From the NCBI GenBank assembly GCA_964385045.1, contig CAYLNM010000038.1, positions 1 through 28,861 of the forward strand: a DNA stretch of 28,861 nt, read 5' to 3'. Both the position numbers and the translations under genes were made by a program. The stretch is from CAYLNM01 sp964385045. GTDB taxonomy: Bacteria > Planctomycetota > Phycisphaerae > Phycisphaerales > SM1A02. Numbering within the stretch: the stretch's first letter is position 1; every line of letters starts with the position of its first letter. Below, in pieces: positions 10,449 through 18,480 of the stretch. The notes beneath the pieces were generated by a model that ran no database searches, was not told the DNA's origin, and saw only the letters and a list, made by a program, of their open reading frames with translations.

Positions 10449-11651
10449 TCAGGCCGACGCGCCGGCGGTGAGGCCGGCCGCGGCGCGGAGGGCGTCCGCC
10501 TTGTCGGTCTTCTCCCAGCTGAAGGTGCCGGGGCCGCCCTCGCCGGGCTCGCGGCCGAAGTGGCCGTGGCAGGCGGTGGCGCGGTAGATCGGCCGCAGCA
10601 GGTCGAGCGACTCGATGATGCCGCGGGGCGTCAGGCGGAAGTGCTCGCGGATGAGCTCCGACATGCGGTCCTCGTCGATCGCGGCGGTCCCGAAGCAGTC
10701 GACGAGCACGCTCGTCGGCTCGGCCACGCCGATCGCGTAGCTCAGCTGCACCTCGCACTCCTCCGCGAGGTCGGCGGCCACGATGTTCTTGGCGATGTAG
10801 CGGGCCATGTAGGCGGCCGAGCGGTCGACCTTCGACGGATCCTTGCCGGAGAAGGCGCCGCCGCCGTGGCGGCCGCGGCCGCCGTAGGTGTCGACGATGA
10901 TCTTGCGGCCGGTGAGGCCACAGTCGCCGTGGGGGCCACCGAGCTCGAACTTGCCGGTCGGGTTCACGTGGACCGTGATGTCGTCCGACCAGCGATCGCC
11001 GAGCACCGGCTTGATCACGTGCTTGATGATCGCGTCCCGCAGCGCCTCCTGATTGTCGTTCCACTCCGGGCCGTGCTGGGTGGAGAGGACGACGGTGAGG
11101 ACGCGGTGCGGCTTGCCGTCGACGTACTCGACCGTGACCTGGCTCTTGGCGTCGGGCCGCAGGTGGGGGACGAGGTTGTTCTGGCGAGCCTCGGCCTGGC
11201 GGGCGACGAGCTTGTGCGACAGGTCGATGGGCAGCGGCATGAGCGACGGCGTCTCGTTGCAGGCGAAGCCGAACATGAGGCCCTGATCGCCGGCGCCCTG
11301 CTCCTTGTGGGTGACCTCGTCCTCGTCGACGCCCATCGCGATGTCGGGGCTCTGCTCGTCGAGCGACACCAGGACGGCGCACGAGTCGTAGTCGAAGCCC
11401 TTGGCCCCGTCGTCGTAGCCGATCGAGTGGACGACCTCGCGGACGAGCTTCGGGATCTCGATGTAGCCGTCGCAGGTCACCTCGCCGGCGATCACCGCCA
11501 TCCCGGTGGTCACCATGGTCTCGCAGGCCACGCGGCTCCGCGGGTCGGCGGCGAGCATGGCGTCGAGGATCGCGTCGGAGATCTGGTCCGCCATCTTGTC
11601 GGGATGGCCCATGGAGACGGACTCGGAGGTGAACTGCGTGGTGCGCGGCAT
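10449..11651 (-). CDS. metK: S-adenosylmethionine synthase
   Basis: Makes S-adenosylmethionine from methionine and ATP in the cytosol. The 400-residue protein has the N-terminal motif FTSESVSMGHPDKMADQISD (7-26, including the catalytic His of GHPDK), the ATP-binding hexapeptide-like GAGDQG (within KEQGAGDQGLMFG), the P-loop-like GGGAFSGKDPSKVDRSAAY and the C-terminal RPIYRATACHGHFGR. Length and motif order are typical. ATG at 11651 is the only start matching the family. No clear Shine-Dalgarno or -10 box is visible in the 82 bases before the assembly gap, so the promoter may lie inside the gap. The gap prevents judging whether a riboswitch is present. Confidence 0.97.
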   Translation of the reverse strand: MPRTTQFTSESVSMGHPDKMADQISDAILDAMLAADPRSRVACETMVTTGMAVIAGEVTCDGYIEIPKLVREVVHSIGYDDGAKGFDYDSCAVLVSLDEQSPDIAMGVDEDEVTHKEQGAGDQGLMFGFACNETPSLMPLPIDLSHKLVARQAEARQNNLVPHLRPDAKSQVTVEYVDGKPHRVLTVVLSTQHGPEWNDNQEALRDAIIKHVIKPVLGDRWSDDITVHVNPTGKFELGGPHGDCGLTGRKIIVDTYGGRGRHGGGAFSGKDPSKVDRSAAYMARYIAKNIVAADLAEECEVQLSYAIGVAEPTSVLVDCFGTAAIDEDRMSELIREHFRLTPRGIIESLDLLRPIYRATACHGHFGREPGEGGPGTFSWEKTDKADALRAAAGLTAGASA

Positions 11652-11733
11652 GGCGGGGTCTCGGGGAGGTCGAAGTGACGAGGCATCGCGGCACGGTCCG
11701 CGGCGCGGGCGGGCTCGATCCGGCGATCCGCCC

Positions 11734-11833
11734 NNNNNNNNNNNNNNNNNNNNNNNNNNNNNNNNNNNNNNNNNNNNNNNNNNNNNNNNNNNNNNNNNNN
11801 NNNNNNNNNNNNNNNNNNNNNNNNNNNNNNNNN
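11734..11833. other. Assembly gap (100 N)
   Basis: Exactly 100 consecutive N, a length often used as a placeholder for a gap of unknown size. It removes the metK upstream region and the 5' end of the subtilase gene. The true distance and intervening content are unknown. Confidence 0.99.
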
Positions 11834-14228
11834 GCTGACGGGCGAGCTCGACGCCATGCGGGCCACTCGGGCCGAGCGGCACCGGGAGGTCGTGCTGGCA
11901 CTGCAGGACGCGGCCGCGGCCCAGGACGCGACCGTCGAGGCGATCCGGGCCCTCGCGCCGGCCGAGCTGCGAGTCGAGCGATTCTGGATCGTCAACGCGG
12001 TGCGGGTCGAGGGACCGGCGGCCGCCGTCGCCGCCGCGGCCGCCCACCCCGAGGTCGCGGTGGCCTACCTCGACCGGCCGATCGAGCTGGTGGCCCCGGT
12101 CGGGCCCGCCGAGGAGCCGGACGACGGGACCGGAGCCGCCCTCGAGGCGGCCCGGGGGGCCGACGCCGCCGAGGCCGCCGGCGGGGGTGGGGGCGACGGG
12201 CCTCCCGGCGGCGGGCCCGAGGGCGGCACGCCGGTGGCCGAGGTCGGCGTGGCCGCGATCAACGCCCCGCAGGCGTGGGGGCTCGGCTTCGACGGCACCG
12301 GCGTGCTCGTGGCGACCGTCGACACCGGCGCCGACGGGACGCACCCGGCCCTCGCGAGCCGCTGGGCCGGGCTGCTGCCGGCCTACGAGGGGCATCCCGA
12401 GTGGGCCTGGTTCGACCCCTTCACCGGGAACCACGACTTCCCGTTCGAGGGCTCGCTCACGAGCCACGGCACCCACGTGACGGCCACCGTCTGCGGCGGC
12501 CCGCCCGGCGATCCGGTCGGCGTCGCCCCCGGGGCCCGTTGGATCGCGGCGGGATCCATCGACCGCGGCGGCGGGATCGAGACGACGGTCGCGGACGCGA
12601 TCGCGAGCTTCCAGTGGCTGATCGATCCCGACGGCGATCCCACCACCGTCTTCGACGTCCCGCACGTGGTCTCGAACTCGTGGGGCCTGCGGGAGGCCTT
12701 CGGCTACCCCGACTGCGACGAGCTGTTCTGGTCGTTCATCGACGCCCTCGAGTCGGCGGGCACGGTGGTGCTCTTCGCCGCGGGCAACGAGGGGGCCGGC
12801 GGCCTCCGCCGGCCGGCGGACCGGGCGACCGACGACTACCGCACCCTCGCGGTCGCCGCCGTCGACGCGGGCGATCCCTCCTTCCCGGTCGCCGCCTTCT
12901 CGTCGCGGGGGCCGACCACGTGCACGCCCGACGGCGGGCCCGCGATCAAGCCGGACCTCGCCGGACCGGGCGTCGGGGTCCGTTCGGCGGTGGAGGGCGG
13001 CGGGTACGAGGCGAAGAGCGGCACGTCGATGGCGACCCCGCACGTGGCGGGCGTCGTCGCCCTCGTGCGGCAGGTCGATCCCGACCTGCCGGTCGAGGTG
13101 GTCAAGCAGATCCTCTACGACGCCGCGATCGACCTCGGGCCGGCGGGGGAGGACTCCGACACCGGCCATGGACTCGTCGACGCGCTGGCCGCGGTCGAGG
13201 CGGCCCTGGAGACGCTCACGCTCCGCTTCGAGCTGGCCGTCCCCCCGTCGCTGCTCGATCCGTTCGGCGGCACCACGGTGCGGGTCGTCGTCTCGGGCGC
13301 CGGCGTCGCTCCCGCTCCCGGCACCGGGCGCCTGCATTGGCGCACGGACGGCGGGGCGTGGGCGGACGCACCGATGGTCGAGGTCGAGCCGAACGTCTAC
13401 GACGCGGTCTTCCCGCCGTTGCCCTGCGGCTCCGTCGTGGACTGGTACGTCTCGGCCGAGACCGCCGGGGGCGAGCTCGGCACGCTCCCGGTGGCCGCCC
13501 CGGACGTAACGTTCACCGCGGAGGCCTACTCGGGCATCACCGCCGTGGTCGCCCTCGACTTCGAGGACGCGGCCGGCTGGATGGTCGTGAACGAGGCGCT
13601 CGAGGACGGGCAATGGGACCGCGGCGTCCCGGCCGGGGGCGGGGACCGCGGCGATCCCGAGTCCGACTGGGACGGGTCGGGGGCCTGCTGGCTCACCGAC
13701 AACGTCGACGGCAACTCCGACGTGGACGGCGGGCCGACGCGGCTCGTCTCTCCGGCGTACGACCTCTCGGGACTCGACGATCCGGAGGTGACCTACGCCC
13801 GGTGGTTCACCAACGACGACGGGGATCAGGACTCCCTGACGGTCGAGGTCTCGGGCGACGACGGCCTGACGTGGCACCTGGTCGACGCCGCCACCGCCGA
13901 CACGCCGTGGGTGCGGACGGGGTTCCGGGTGCTGGACCACCTGCCGCCCTCGGCCCTCGGCGCGGTGCGGGTTCGATTCAGCGTGAGCGACCAGCCCAAC
14001 GACTCGGTCACCGAGGCGGCGATCGATGCGTTCTCGATCACCAGCCGCGTCTGCACCGCGGGGCAGGTGCCCGGGGACGTCACGGGCGAGGGCGCGGTCG
14101 ACCTCGACGACGTGCTGGCGGTGCTGACGAGCTGGGGGCCGTGCTTCGCGTGCCCGGCCGACCTCGACGGCAGCGGAGTCGTGGACCTCGGGGACCTCCT
14201 GCTCGTGCTGGCGTCCTTCGGCCCCTGA
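11834..14228 (+). CDS. Secreted S8 family serine protease (subtilase) with C-terminal dockerin-like module, 5' end in gap
   Basis: The frame is open from the gap edge, so the start and signal peptide are missing; ATG at 11856 is probably internal. In order: a propeptide-like segment (about 11835-12090, ending AYLDRPIELV), a Gly/Pro/Ala linker, and the peptidase S8 domain with catalytic Asp (bases 12321-12323, VATVDTGADGTHP), His (12465-12467, SHGTHVTAT), oxyanion-hole Asn (12786-12788, FAAGNEG) and Ser (13026-13028, GTSMATPHVAG). Beta-rich domains follow (about 13210-14055). The C-terminus is a paired GDVTGEGAVDLDDVLAVL / PADLDGSGVVDLGDLLLVL module, also found at the end of the protein at 15358-18177. 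Likely an exported or surface endopeptidase; its substrate is unknown. A hairpin follows the stop directly. Confidence 0.9.
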
Positions 14229-14229
14229 G

Positions 14230-14253
14230 CCCGGCCGAGATGGGCCGGCCGGG
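14230..14253 (+). terminator. Hairpin directly after the subtilase stop
   Basis: CCCGGCC (14230-14236) pairs with GGCCGGG (14247-14253) around a ten-base loop, two bases after the TGA. No U-tract. Confidence 0.5.
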
Positions 14254-14275
14254 ATCGCCCTCGGCCCCGCCTCCG

Positions 14276-14345
14276 GCCGCCCGCTTCCTGCCGCCCGCTT
14301 CCTGCCGCCCGGCGTCCGCCGCCCGGCGTCCGCCGCCCGCCCGCC
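14276..14345. repeat. 14-bp tandem repeat upstream of csrA-REC
   Basis: Five consecutive 14-base units: GCCGCCCGCTTCCT twice, GCCGCCCGGCGTCC twice, then a diverged GCCGCCCGCCCGCC. They lie between the subtilase terminator hairpin and the putative csrA-REC promoter, in non-coding sequence. Confidence 0.85.
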
Positions 14346-14383
14346 GCGGATCGGCCGCGGCCGCGATCTTCCCGGTGGTCCGG

Positions 14384-14389
14384 TATCAT
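14384..14389 (+). promoter_or_regulatory. Candidate -10 box for csrA-REC
   Basis: TATCAT, five of six consensus bases, stands out in GC-rich sequence. No good -35 lies at the right distance. It would give a leader of about 90 nt before the preferred start at 14487. Confidence 0.45.
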
Positions 14390-14486
14390 CCGCGGCCCGC
14401 CGCCTGCACGAGGGCGACGCGGACCCGGCGGGGGTGCCGGGATGATCCGCGAGGGGGGAGCCGGCGCGGCGAAGGGGCACGAGGCC

Positions 14487-15116
14487 ATGCTCATCATCGA
14501 GCGCAAGATCGGCGCGATGGTCCGGATCGGACGTCACGTGACGGTCCGCGTGCGGTCGATCCGCGGCAACCAGCGGGTCCGGCTCGAGATCGACGCCCCG
14601 CGCGAGATCCCGGTGGTCCGCGAGGAGCTCGACGTCTGGGACGACGAGGCTCGCGGCGTCCGGCGGCTGCGGGTGCTGCTGGTGGAGGACGACCCGGGCC
14701 ACGCGGAGCTGCTCGAGCTCGCCCTCAGCGAGCGGCAGGCGGACACGATCTACCGCGTGGGCGACGCCGAGGAGGCGATCGCGACCCTCGACGGCCTCGC
14801 CGAGAGCGACGAGCCGCCGCCGGACCTGGTGCTGCTCGACCTGCGACTGCCCGGCCGCAGCGGGGAGGACCTGCTCCGCGATCTGCGGGAGCGGGCCGAC
14901 ACCCGGCTCGTGCCCATCGTGATCATGACGGCCCAGGCCGACGAGGCGCGGGTCCGCGCGTGCATGGAGGCGGGAGCCACCCTCGTCATCGAGAAGCGGC
15001 CGAGCTACCAGGGCCTCGCGGACTCCGTCGCCCGCGTGCTCGCGCTGTTCGAGCAGGCCGCGACGCCGCCGCATTCCGCGCCCGGAAGCGGGGACGGGGA
15101 CGCGACCACGGGCTGA
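14487..15116 (+). CDS. CsrA-response regulator receiver fusion protein
   Basis: A 209-residue protein joining two regulatory domains. Residues 1-50 are CsrA/RsmA-like: MLIIERKIGAMVRIG, then TVRVRSIRGNQRVRLEIDAP and REIPVVREEL. The RNA-contacting Arg (E. coli R44) corresponds to R45 because of a one-residue insertion after GNQ. Residues 61-185 are a receiver domain: acidic pocket E67-D68-D69 (VLLVEDDPGHAELL), phospho-acceptor D118 (LVLLDLRLPG), T148 (IVIMTAQ) and K170 (VIEKRP, with one residue between Lys and Pro instead of the usual KP). No DNA-binding output domain follows. An in-frame ATG at 14442 would add 15 residues; 14487 is preferred because the protein then begins exactly like CsrA and a GAGG/AAGGGG lies upstream. 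Inferred role: mRNA binding modulated by phosphorylation. No histidine kinase is nearby. Confidence 0.9.
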   Translation: MLIIERKIGAMVRIGRHVTVRVRSIRGNQRVRLEIDAPREIPVVREELDVWDDEARGVRRLRVLLVEDDPGHAELLELALSERQADTIYRVGDAEEAIATLDGLAESDEPPPDLVLLDLRLPGRSGEDLLRDLRERADTRLVPIVIMTAQADEARVRACMEAGATLVIEKRPSYQGLADSVARVLALFEQAATPPHSAPGSGDGDATTG

Positions 15117-15191
15117 CCCGCGGCCTGCCGCCGCGAGCTGCCGCCGTGACCCGCGGCCTGCCGCCCCGGCCTGCCGTCGCGAGCTGCCGCC
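15114..15191. repeat. 13-bp imperfect tandem repeat overlapping the csrA-REC stop
   Basis: Five related 13-base units (GCGGCCTGCCGCC, GCGAGCTGCCGCC, then after GTGACCC again GCGGCCTGCCGCC, CCGGCCTGCCGTC, GCGAGCTGCCGCC). Viewed otherwise, a 19-base block starting TGACCCGCGG at 15114 recurs at 15147. The first copy begins with the TGA stop codon of csrA-REC. The rest of the spacer, to the RBS at about 15345, holds no recognisable gene. Confidence 0.8.
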
Positions 15192-15357
15192 TTCCCCGGG
15201 CGAGGCCTTCGCGCACGCGGCACCCGTCCCGCGCACGCCACGCCACCGACCGACGCTTACCGGACCGGATCCGTCCCCGCCCCGCGCCCGGGCTCATCCG
15301 CGGCCGCGCCCCCGGTCGATCCTCGCCCCCGAGGGGGATCGCCCAAGGAGCCCGCGC

Positions 15358-18177
15358 ATGGTCCGCCCGTCGCGTTCGCCGCGTCGTTCCGTTCGTCCCG
15401 GTCTCGTCGCCGCCGTCGCCCTCGCCGCGGGGCTCGCCCCCGCACTGCCGGCGACGGCCCAGTGCCAGCTGCAGAAGCTGACGCCGAGCGATCCGGCCCC
15501 CGGCGATCAGTTCGGCGACGCGGTGGCGGTCAGCGGCGACTGGATGATCGTCGGCGCGTCCCGCGACGACGTGCCGGTGGAGACCGCGGGCTCGGCCTAC
15601 GTCCACGTCTTCGACGGCCTCGGATGGACCGAGCACTCCAAGCTCCTCGCCCCGCAGCCGATGCCCAACGACCTCTTCGGGTGGTCGGTCGACATCGACG
15701 TGGACGCGGCGACCGGGGCGGTGACCGCGGTGGTGGGGGCCTACCTCCGGGACGACGGGGGGCTCGAGAACGTCGGGGCCGCCTACGTCTACGCGCTCGT
15801 GGGCGACACCTGGACCTTCCAGCAGGCGCTGCTCGCCCCCGACCGCGCCTCCGGGGACCAGCTCGGCCAGGCGGTCGCGATCGACGACGACTGGATCCTC
15901 GCGGGGGCGATGCGGGCCGACGGGGCCTTCGCCGACGCGGGGGCCGCCCACGCGTGGCGCCGCATCGGCGGCAGCTGGGAGCACGTCGCGCGGCTCGAGC
16001 ACCCCGACCCGCAGGCCCAGGACCGCTTCGGCGCCTCGGTTGCCATCGACGCGGACAACGCGTTCGGGCCGGTCGTGGTCGTGGGGGCGGCGCTCGACGA
16101 CGTGGACGGGCTCGCCAACGCCGGCTCGGCCTCCGTCCTCCGCTGGTCGGACGCCGACGGCGACGGCGCGGAGGCCTGGGAGCTCGAGCAGCTGCTGGTC
16201 GATCCGTCGCCGGGCATCGGCGACAACTTCGGCCAGTCCGTCGGCGTGGCCGGCGAGGTCGTGGTGGTGGGCGCGTGGCTCGACGACGACGGGCAGGACA
16301 ACCGCGGCTCGGCGGTCGTCTTCCGCGACTTCGGCGCCCCGGTCGATCCGTGGGAGTTCGACGCCCGGCTGCTCGCGAACCCGGCGGGCGACGGCGACCA
16401 GTTCGGCCGCAGCGTCGCGATCGACGACACCGGAACGCTGATCGTCGCCGGGGCCTCGGGGTGGGACGACGGCGGCATCGTGAACGTGGGGGCGGCGTAC
16501 CTCTTCCTCGACAACGGGGCGTTCTGGCAGGGCTCCGACGCGCCGCTCGAGGCGCTCGACGGCAGCGCCAACGACGGCCTGGGCAACAGCGTCGCGGTCT
16601 CGGTCGACGTGGTCGTGGTCGGCGCCCGCAACAGCGACGGGGGCGGCATCGGCGCCAACGCCGGCGCCGCCTACACGTTCCGGCCGGACTTCGAGGTCTG
16701 CACCGATTGCGACGGGGACTTCGTGGCCGACTTCCTCCAGATCGAGGCCGACCCGTCGCTCGACTGCGACGGCGACGGCGTGCTCGACGTCTGCCAGATC
16801 GCGGCCGACTCGCCGGCACCGGGCGGACCGTTCTTCTGCGACGACGCGTGCGATCCCGACTGCAACGACAACGGCATCCCGGACGCGTGCGACATCGCCG
16901 ACGGCATCAGCGACGACCTCGACGGCAACGGCGTCCCGGACGAGTGCGAGGACTGCAACGGCAACGGCGTGCCCGACAGCCAGGACATCGCCGACGGTAC
17001 CGCCCTCGACTGCAACGACAACGGCATCCCCGACGTCTGCGACATCGAGGTCTTCGGCACCGACGAGGACTGCAACGCGGACGGGATCCCGGATGCCTGC
17101 CAGATCGCCGACGGATCGGTGGGCGACTGCAACGGCGACCTGATCCCCGACGACTGCCAGGACTGCGACGGCGACGGCGTGGCCGACGAGTGCGAGATCG
17201 CGGAGAACCCGCTGCTCGACCTCAACGGTGACGGCATCCTCGACGCCTGCCAGGACTGCAACGACAACCTGATCCCGGACTTCGTCGAGATCACGGTGGG
17301 CCTGGCCCAGAATCCGCCGGTGATCCTCGACTGCAACATGAACGGGATCATCGACGACTGCGAGATCGCGGCGGACTCCGGGGCCCCGGGCGGGCCGTTC
17401 TACTGCGAGGAGGGCTGCGACCCCGACTGCAACGGCAACGGGATCCCCGACTCGTGCGACATCGGGTCCGGCTTCGCGGCCGACGTGGACGGCAACGGCA
17501 TTCCCGACTCGTGCGAGGACTGCAACCAGAACGGCGTCCCCGACGGCCTCGACGCCGGGACCACCAGCTTCGACTGCGATGGCAACGGCATCCCGGACGA
17601 GTGCCAGATCGCGTTCGACTCGGACGCCCCGGGCGGGCCGTACTGGTGCACGGAGGGCTGCGACCCCGACTGCAACGGCAACGGGATCCCGGACGCGTGC
17701 GACATCGATTCGGGGTTCAGCGAGGACTGCGACGGCAACGGCGTGCCGGACGAATGCGATCCGGACTGCAACGGGAACGACCGGCCGGACGGCTGTGACA
17801 TCGAGGACGGCATCAGCACGGACTACGACGGCAACGGGGTGCCGGACGAGTGCGATCCCGACTGCGACGGCGACGGCATCAGCGACGTGCTGGAGATCGT
17901 GTTCGGCACCGCCCAGGACTGCAACGAGAACGGGATTCCGGACGACTGCGAGATCGCCGACGGCCTGCCGGACGCCAACGGCGACGGGATCCCGGACGTC
18001 TGCCAGGACGTGCCGGAGGACGTGAACCTCGACGGCTTCGTGAACTTCTCCGACCTGCTGATCGTGCTCGGATCGTTCGGGTCCTGCCCCCCGCAGGGCA
18101 ACTGCCCGGCGGACGTGAACGGCGACGGCGTGGTCGGCTTCGGCGACGTGCTGGCGATCCTGTCGGCCTACAGCTGA
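15358..18177 (+). CDS. Secreted FG-GAP-like propeller protein with NGIPD repeats and dockerin-like C-terminus
   Basis: A 939-residue exported protein. AAGGAG lies seven bases before ATG 15358. Residues 1-34 are a signal peptide (basic start, hydrophobic GLVAAVALAAGLAPAL, ATA before Q35). Residues about 45-440 hold seven FG-GAP-like repeats (for example GDQFGDAVAVSGDWMIVGAS, GDQFGRSVAIDDTG, NDGLGNSVAVSVDVVVVGAR), the number expected for one closed seven-bladed beta-propeller. Residues 450-882 hold 23 Asp/Asn-Gly repeats of the type DCNGNGIPDxCDI, probable calcium sites resembling thrombospondin type 3 repeats. The last 50 residues are the paired module (DVNLDGFVNFSDLLIVLGSFG, ADVNGDGVVGFGDVLAIL) also found in the subtilase. 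Probably a surface or matrix protein; binding partner unknown. Confidence 0.9.
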   Translation: MVRPSRSPRRSVRPGLVAAVALAAGLAPALPATAQCQLQKLTPSDPAPGDQFGDAVAVSGDWMIVGASRDDVPVETAGSAYVHVFDGLGWTEHSKLLAPQPMPNDLFGWSVDIDVDAATGAVTAVVGAYLRDDGGLENVGAAYVYALVGDTWTFQQALLAPDRASGDQLGQAVAIDDDWILAGAMRADGAFADAGAAHAWRRIGGSWEHVARLEHPDPQAQDRFGASVAIDADNAFGPVVVVGAALDDVDGLANAGSASVLRWSDADGDGAEAWELEQLLVDPSPGIGDNFGQSVGVAGEVVVVGAWLDDDGQDNRGSAVVFRDFGAPVDPWEFDARLLANPAGDGDQFGRSVAIDDTGTLIVAGASGWDDGGIVNVGAAYLFLDNGAFWQGSDAPLEALDGSANDGLGNSVAVSVDVVVVGARNSDGGGIGANAGAAYTFRPDFEVCTDCDGDFVADFLQIEADPSLDCDGDGVLDVCQIAADSPAPGGPFFCDDACDPDCNDNGIPDACDIADGISDDLDGNGVPDECEDCNGNGVPDSQDIADGTALDCNDNGIPDVCDIEVFGTDEDCNADGIPDACQIADGSVGDCNGDLIPDDCQDCDGDGVADECEIAENPLLDLNGDGILDACQDCNDNLIPDFVEITVGLAQNPPVILDCNMNGIIDDCEIAADSGAPGGPFYCEEGCDPDCNGNGIPDSCDIGSGFAADVDGNGIPDSCEDCNQNGVPDGLDAGTTSFDCDGNGIPDECQIAFDSDAPGGPYWCTEGCDPDCNGNGIPDACDIDSGFSEDCDGNGVPDECDPDCNGNDRPDGCDIEDGISTDYDGNGVPDECDPDCDGDGISDVLEIVFGTAQDCNENGIPDDCEIADGLPDANGDGIPDVCQDVPEDVNLDGFVNFSDLLIVLGSFGSCPPQGNCPADVNGDGVVGFGDVLAILSAYS
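16705..18003 (+). repeat. Coding array of 23 NGIPD-type repeats
   Basis: By my count 23 copies of a short unit with consensus D-[CLVY]-[ND]-x-[ND]-G-[IV]-P-D-x-C-[DEQ]-I, spaced by variable linkers. A longer super-unit (A-x-DS-x-APGGP-[FY], then CDPDCN) occurs three times, at about 16800, 17370 and 17610, pointing to internal duplication. This is protein-coding repetition, not a CRISPR or intergenic repeat. Confidence 0.85.
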
Positions 18178-18204
18178 ATCGTCGCCGGCGACGGCGAACG
18201 AGGC

Positions 18205-18249
18205 GGGAGGCGGCCCCGGCGTCCCGGCCGGCGACGCCGGGCCGCTCCC
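18205..18249 (+). terminator. Terminator-like hairpin after the propeller protein gene
   Basis: A long stem: GGGAG (18205-18209) with CTCCC (18245-18249) outside, and GCGGCCCCGGCGTC (18210-18223) with GACGCCGGGCCGC (18233-18245) inside, with a base or two bulged depending on register. It lies 28 bases after the stop. Confidence 0.65.
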
Positions 18250-18465
18250 GTCCTCCCCGCCGGTCGCGAGGACGTCGGCGCGCGGCCGTGCGGCGGGTCC
18301 TCGGCGCCCGGGCTCGACGACGGCCGGCCGACGACCGCGCGTCGGGCGCGGAGCCGACCGGCCGTCCGCCGGCCGGCGGGCTCGTTCGTCCGTCGACGGC
18401 TCGGCCCGGCGTCCGCCCGGCCGTCCGTCCCGACCTCGTCAGGCTCGGCGCCGCCCGGCGCGACA

Positions 18466-18471
18466 TAGACT
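18466..18471 (+). promoter_or_regulatory. Candidate -10 box of a leaderless TPR-sulfotransferase transcript
   Basis: TAGACT ends nine bases before ATG 18481, so the mRNA would begin at or just before the start codon. The hexamer 18 bp upstream is GGCTCG. The arrangement and adjoining bases (ATAGACTC) match those at purD. Confidence 0.5.
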
Positions 18472-18480
18472 CGCAGCCCC

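Larger units (their letters stand above)
18178..18480. other. Intergenic region before the TPR-sulfotransferase gene
   Basis: About 300 bp of extremely GC-rich sequence with no supported gene. It holds the terminator-like hairpin at 18205-18249 and the -10 box at 18466-18471. I see nothing specific between them. Confidence 0.6.

Noticed and set aside
14442..14486. An earlier ATG start for csrA-REC adding 15 residues
   Set aside because: CsrA proteins begin directly with MLI-type sequence, as at 14487. The added MIREGGAGAAKGHEA has no counterpart in the family. It cannot be fully excluded.
10449..15236. A minus-strand frame of about 1600 codons spanning metK, the N gap and the accessory genes
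   Set aside because: It is metK in frame with N-translated gap and antisense sequence of the subtilase and csrA-REC. Only the metK part is real.
16705..18003. Regularly repeated DNA that might be taken for a CRISPR or minisatellite
   Set aside because: The repeats are in frame, vary at synonymous positions and encode the NGIPD units, so selection is on the protein.
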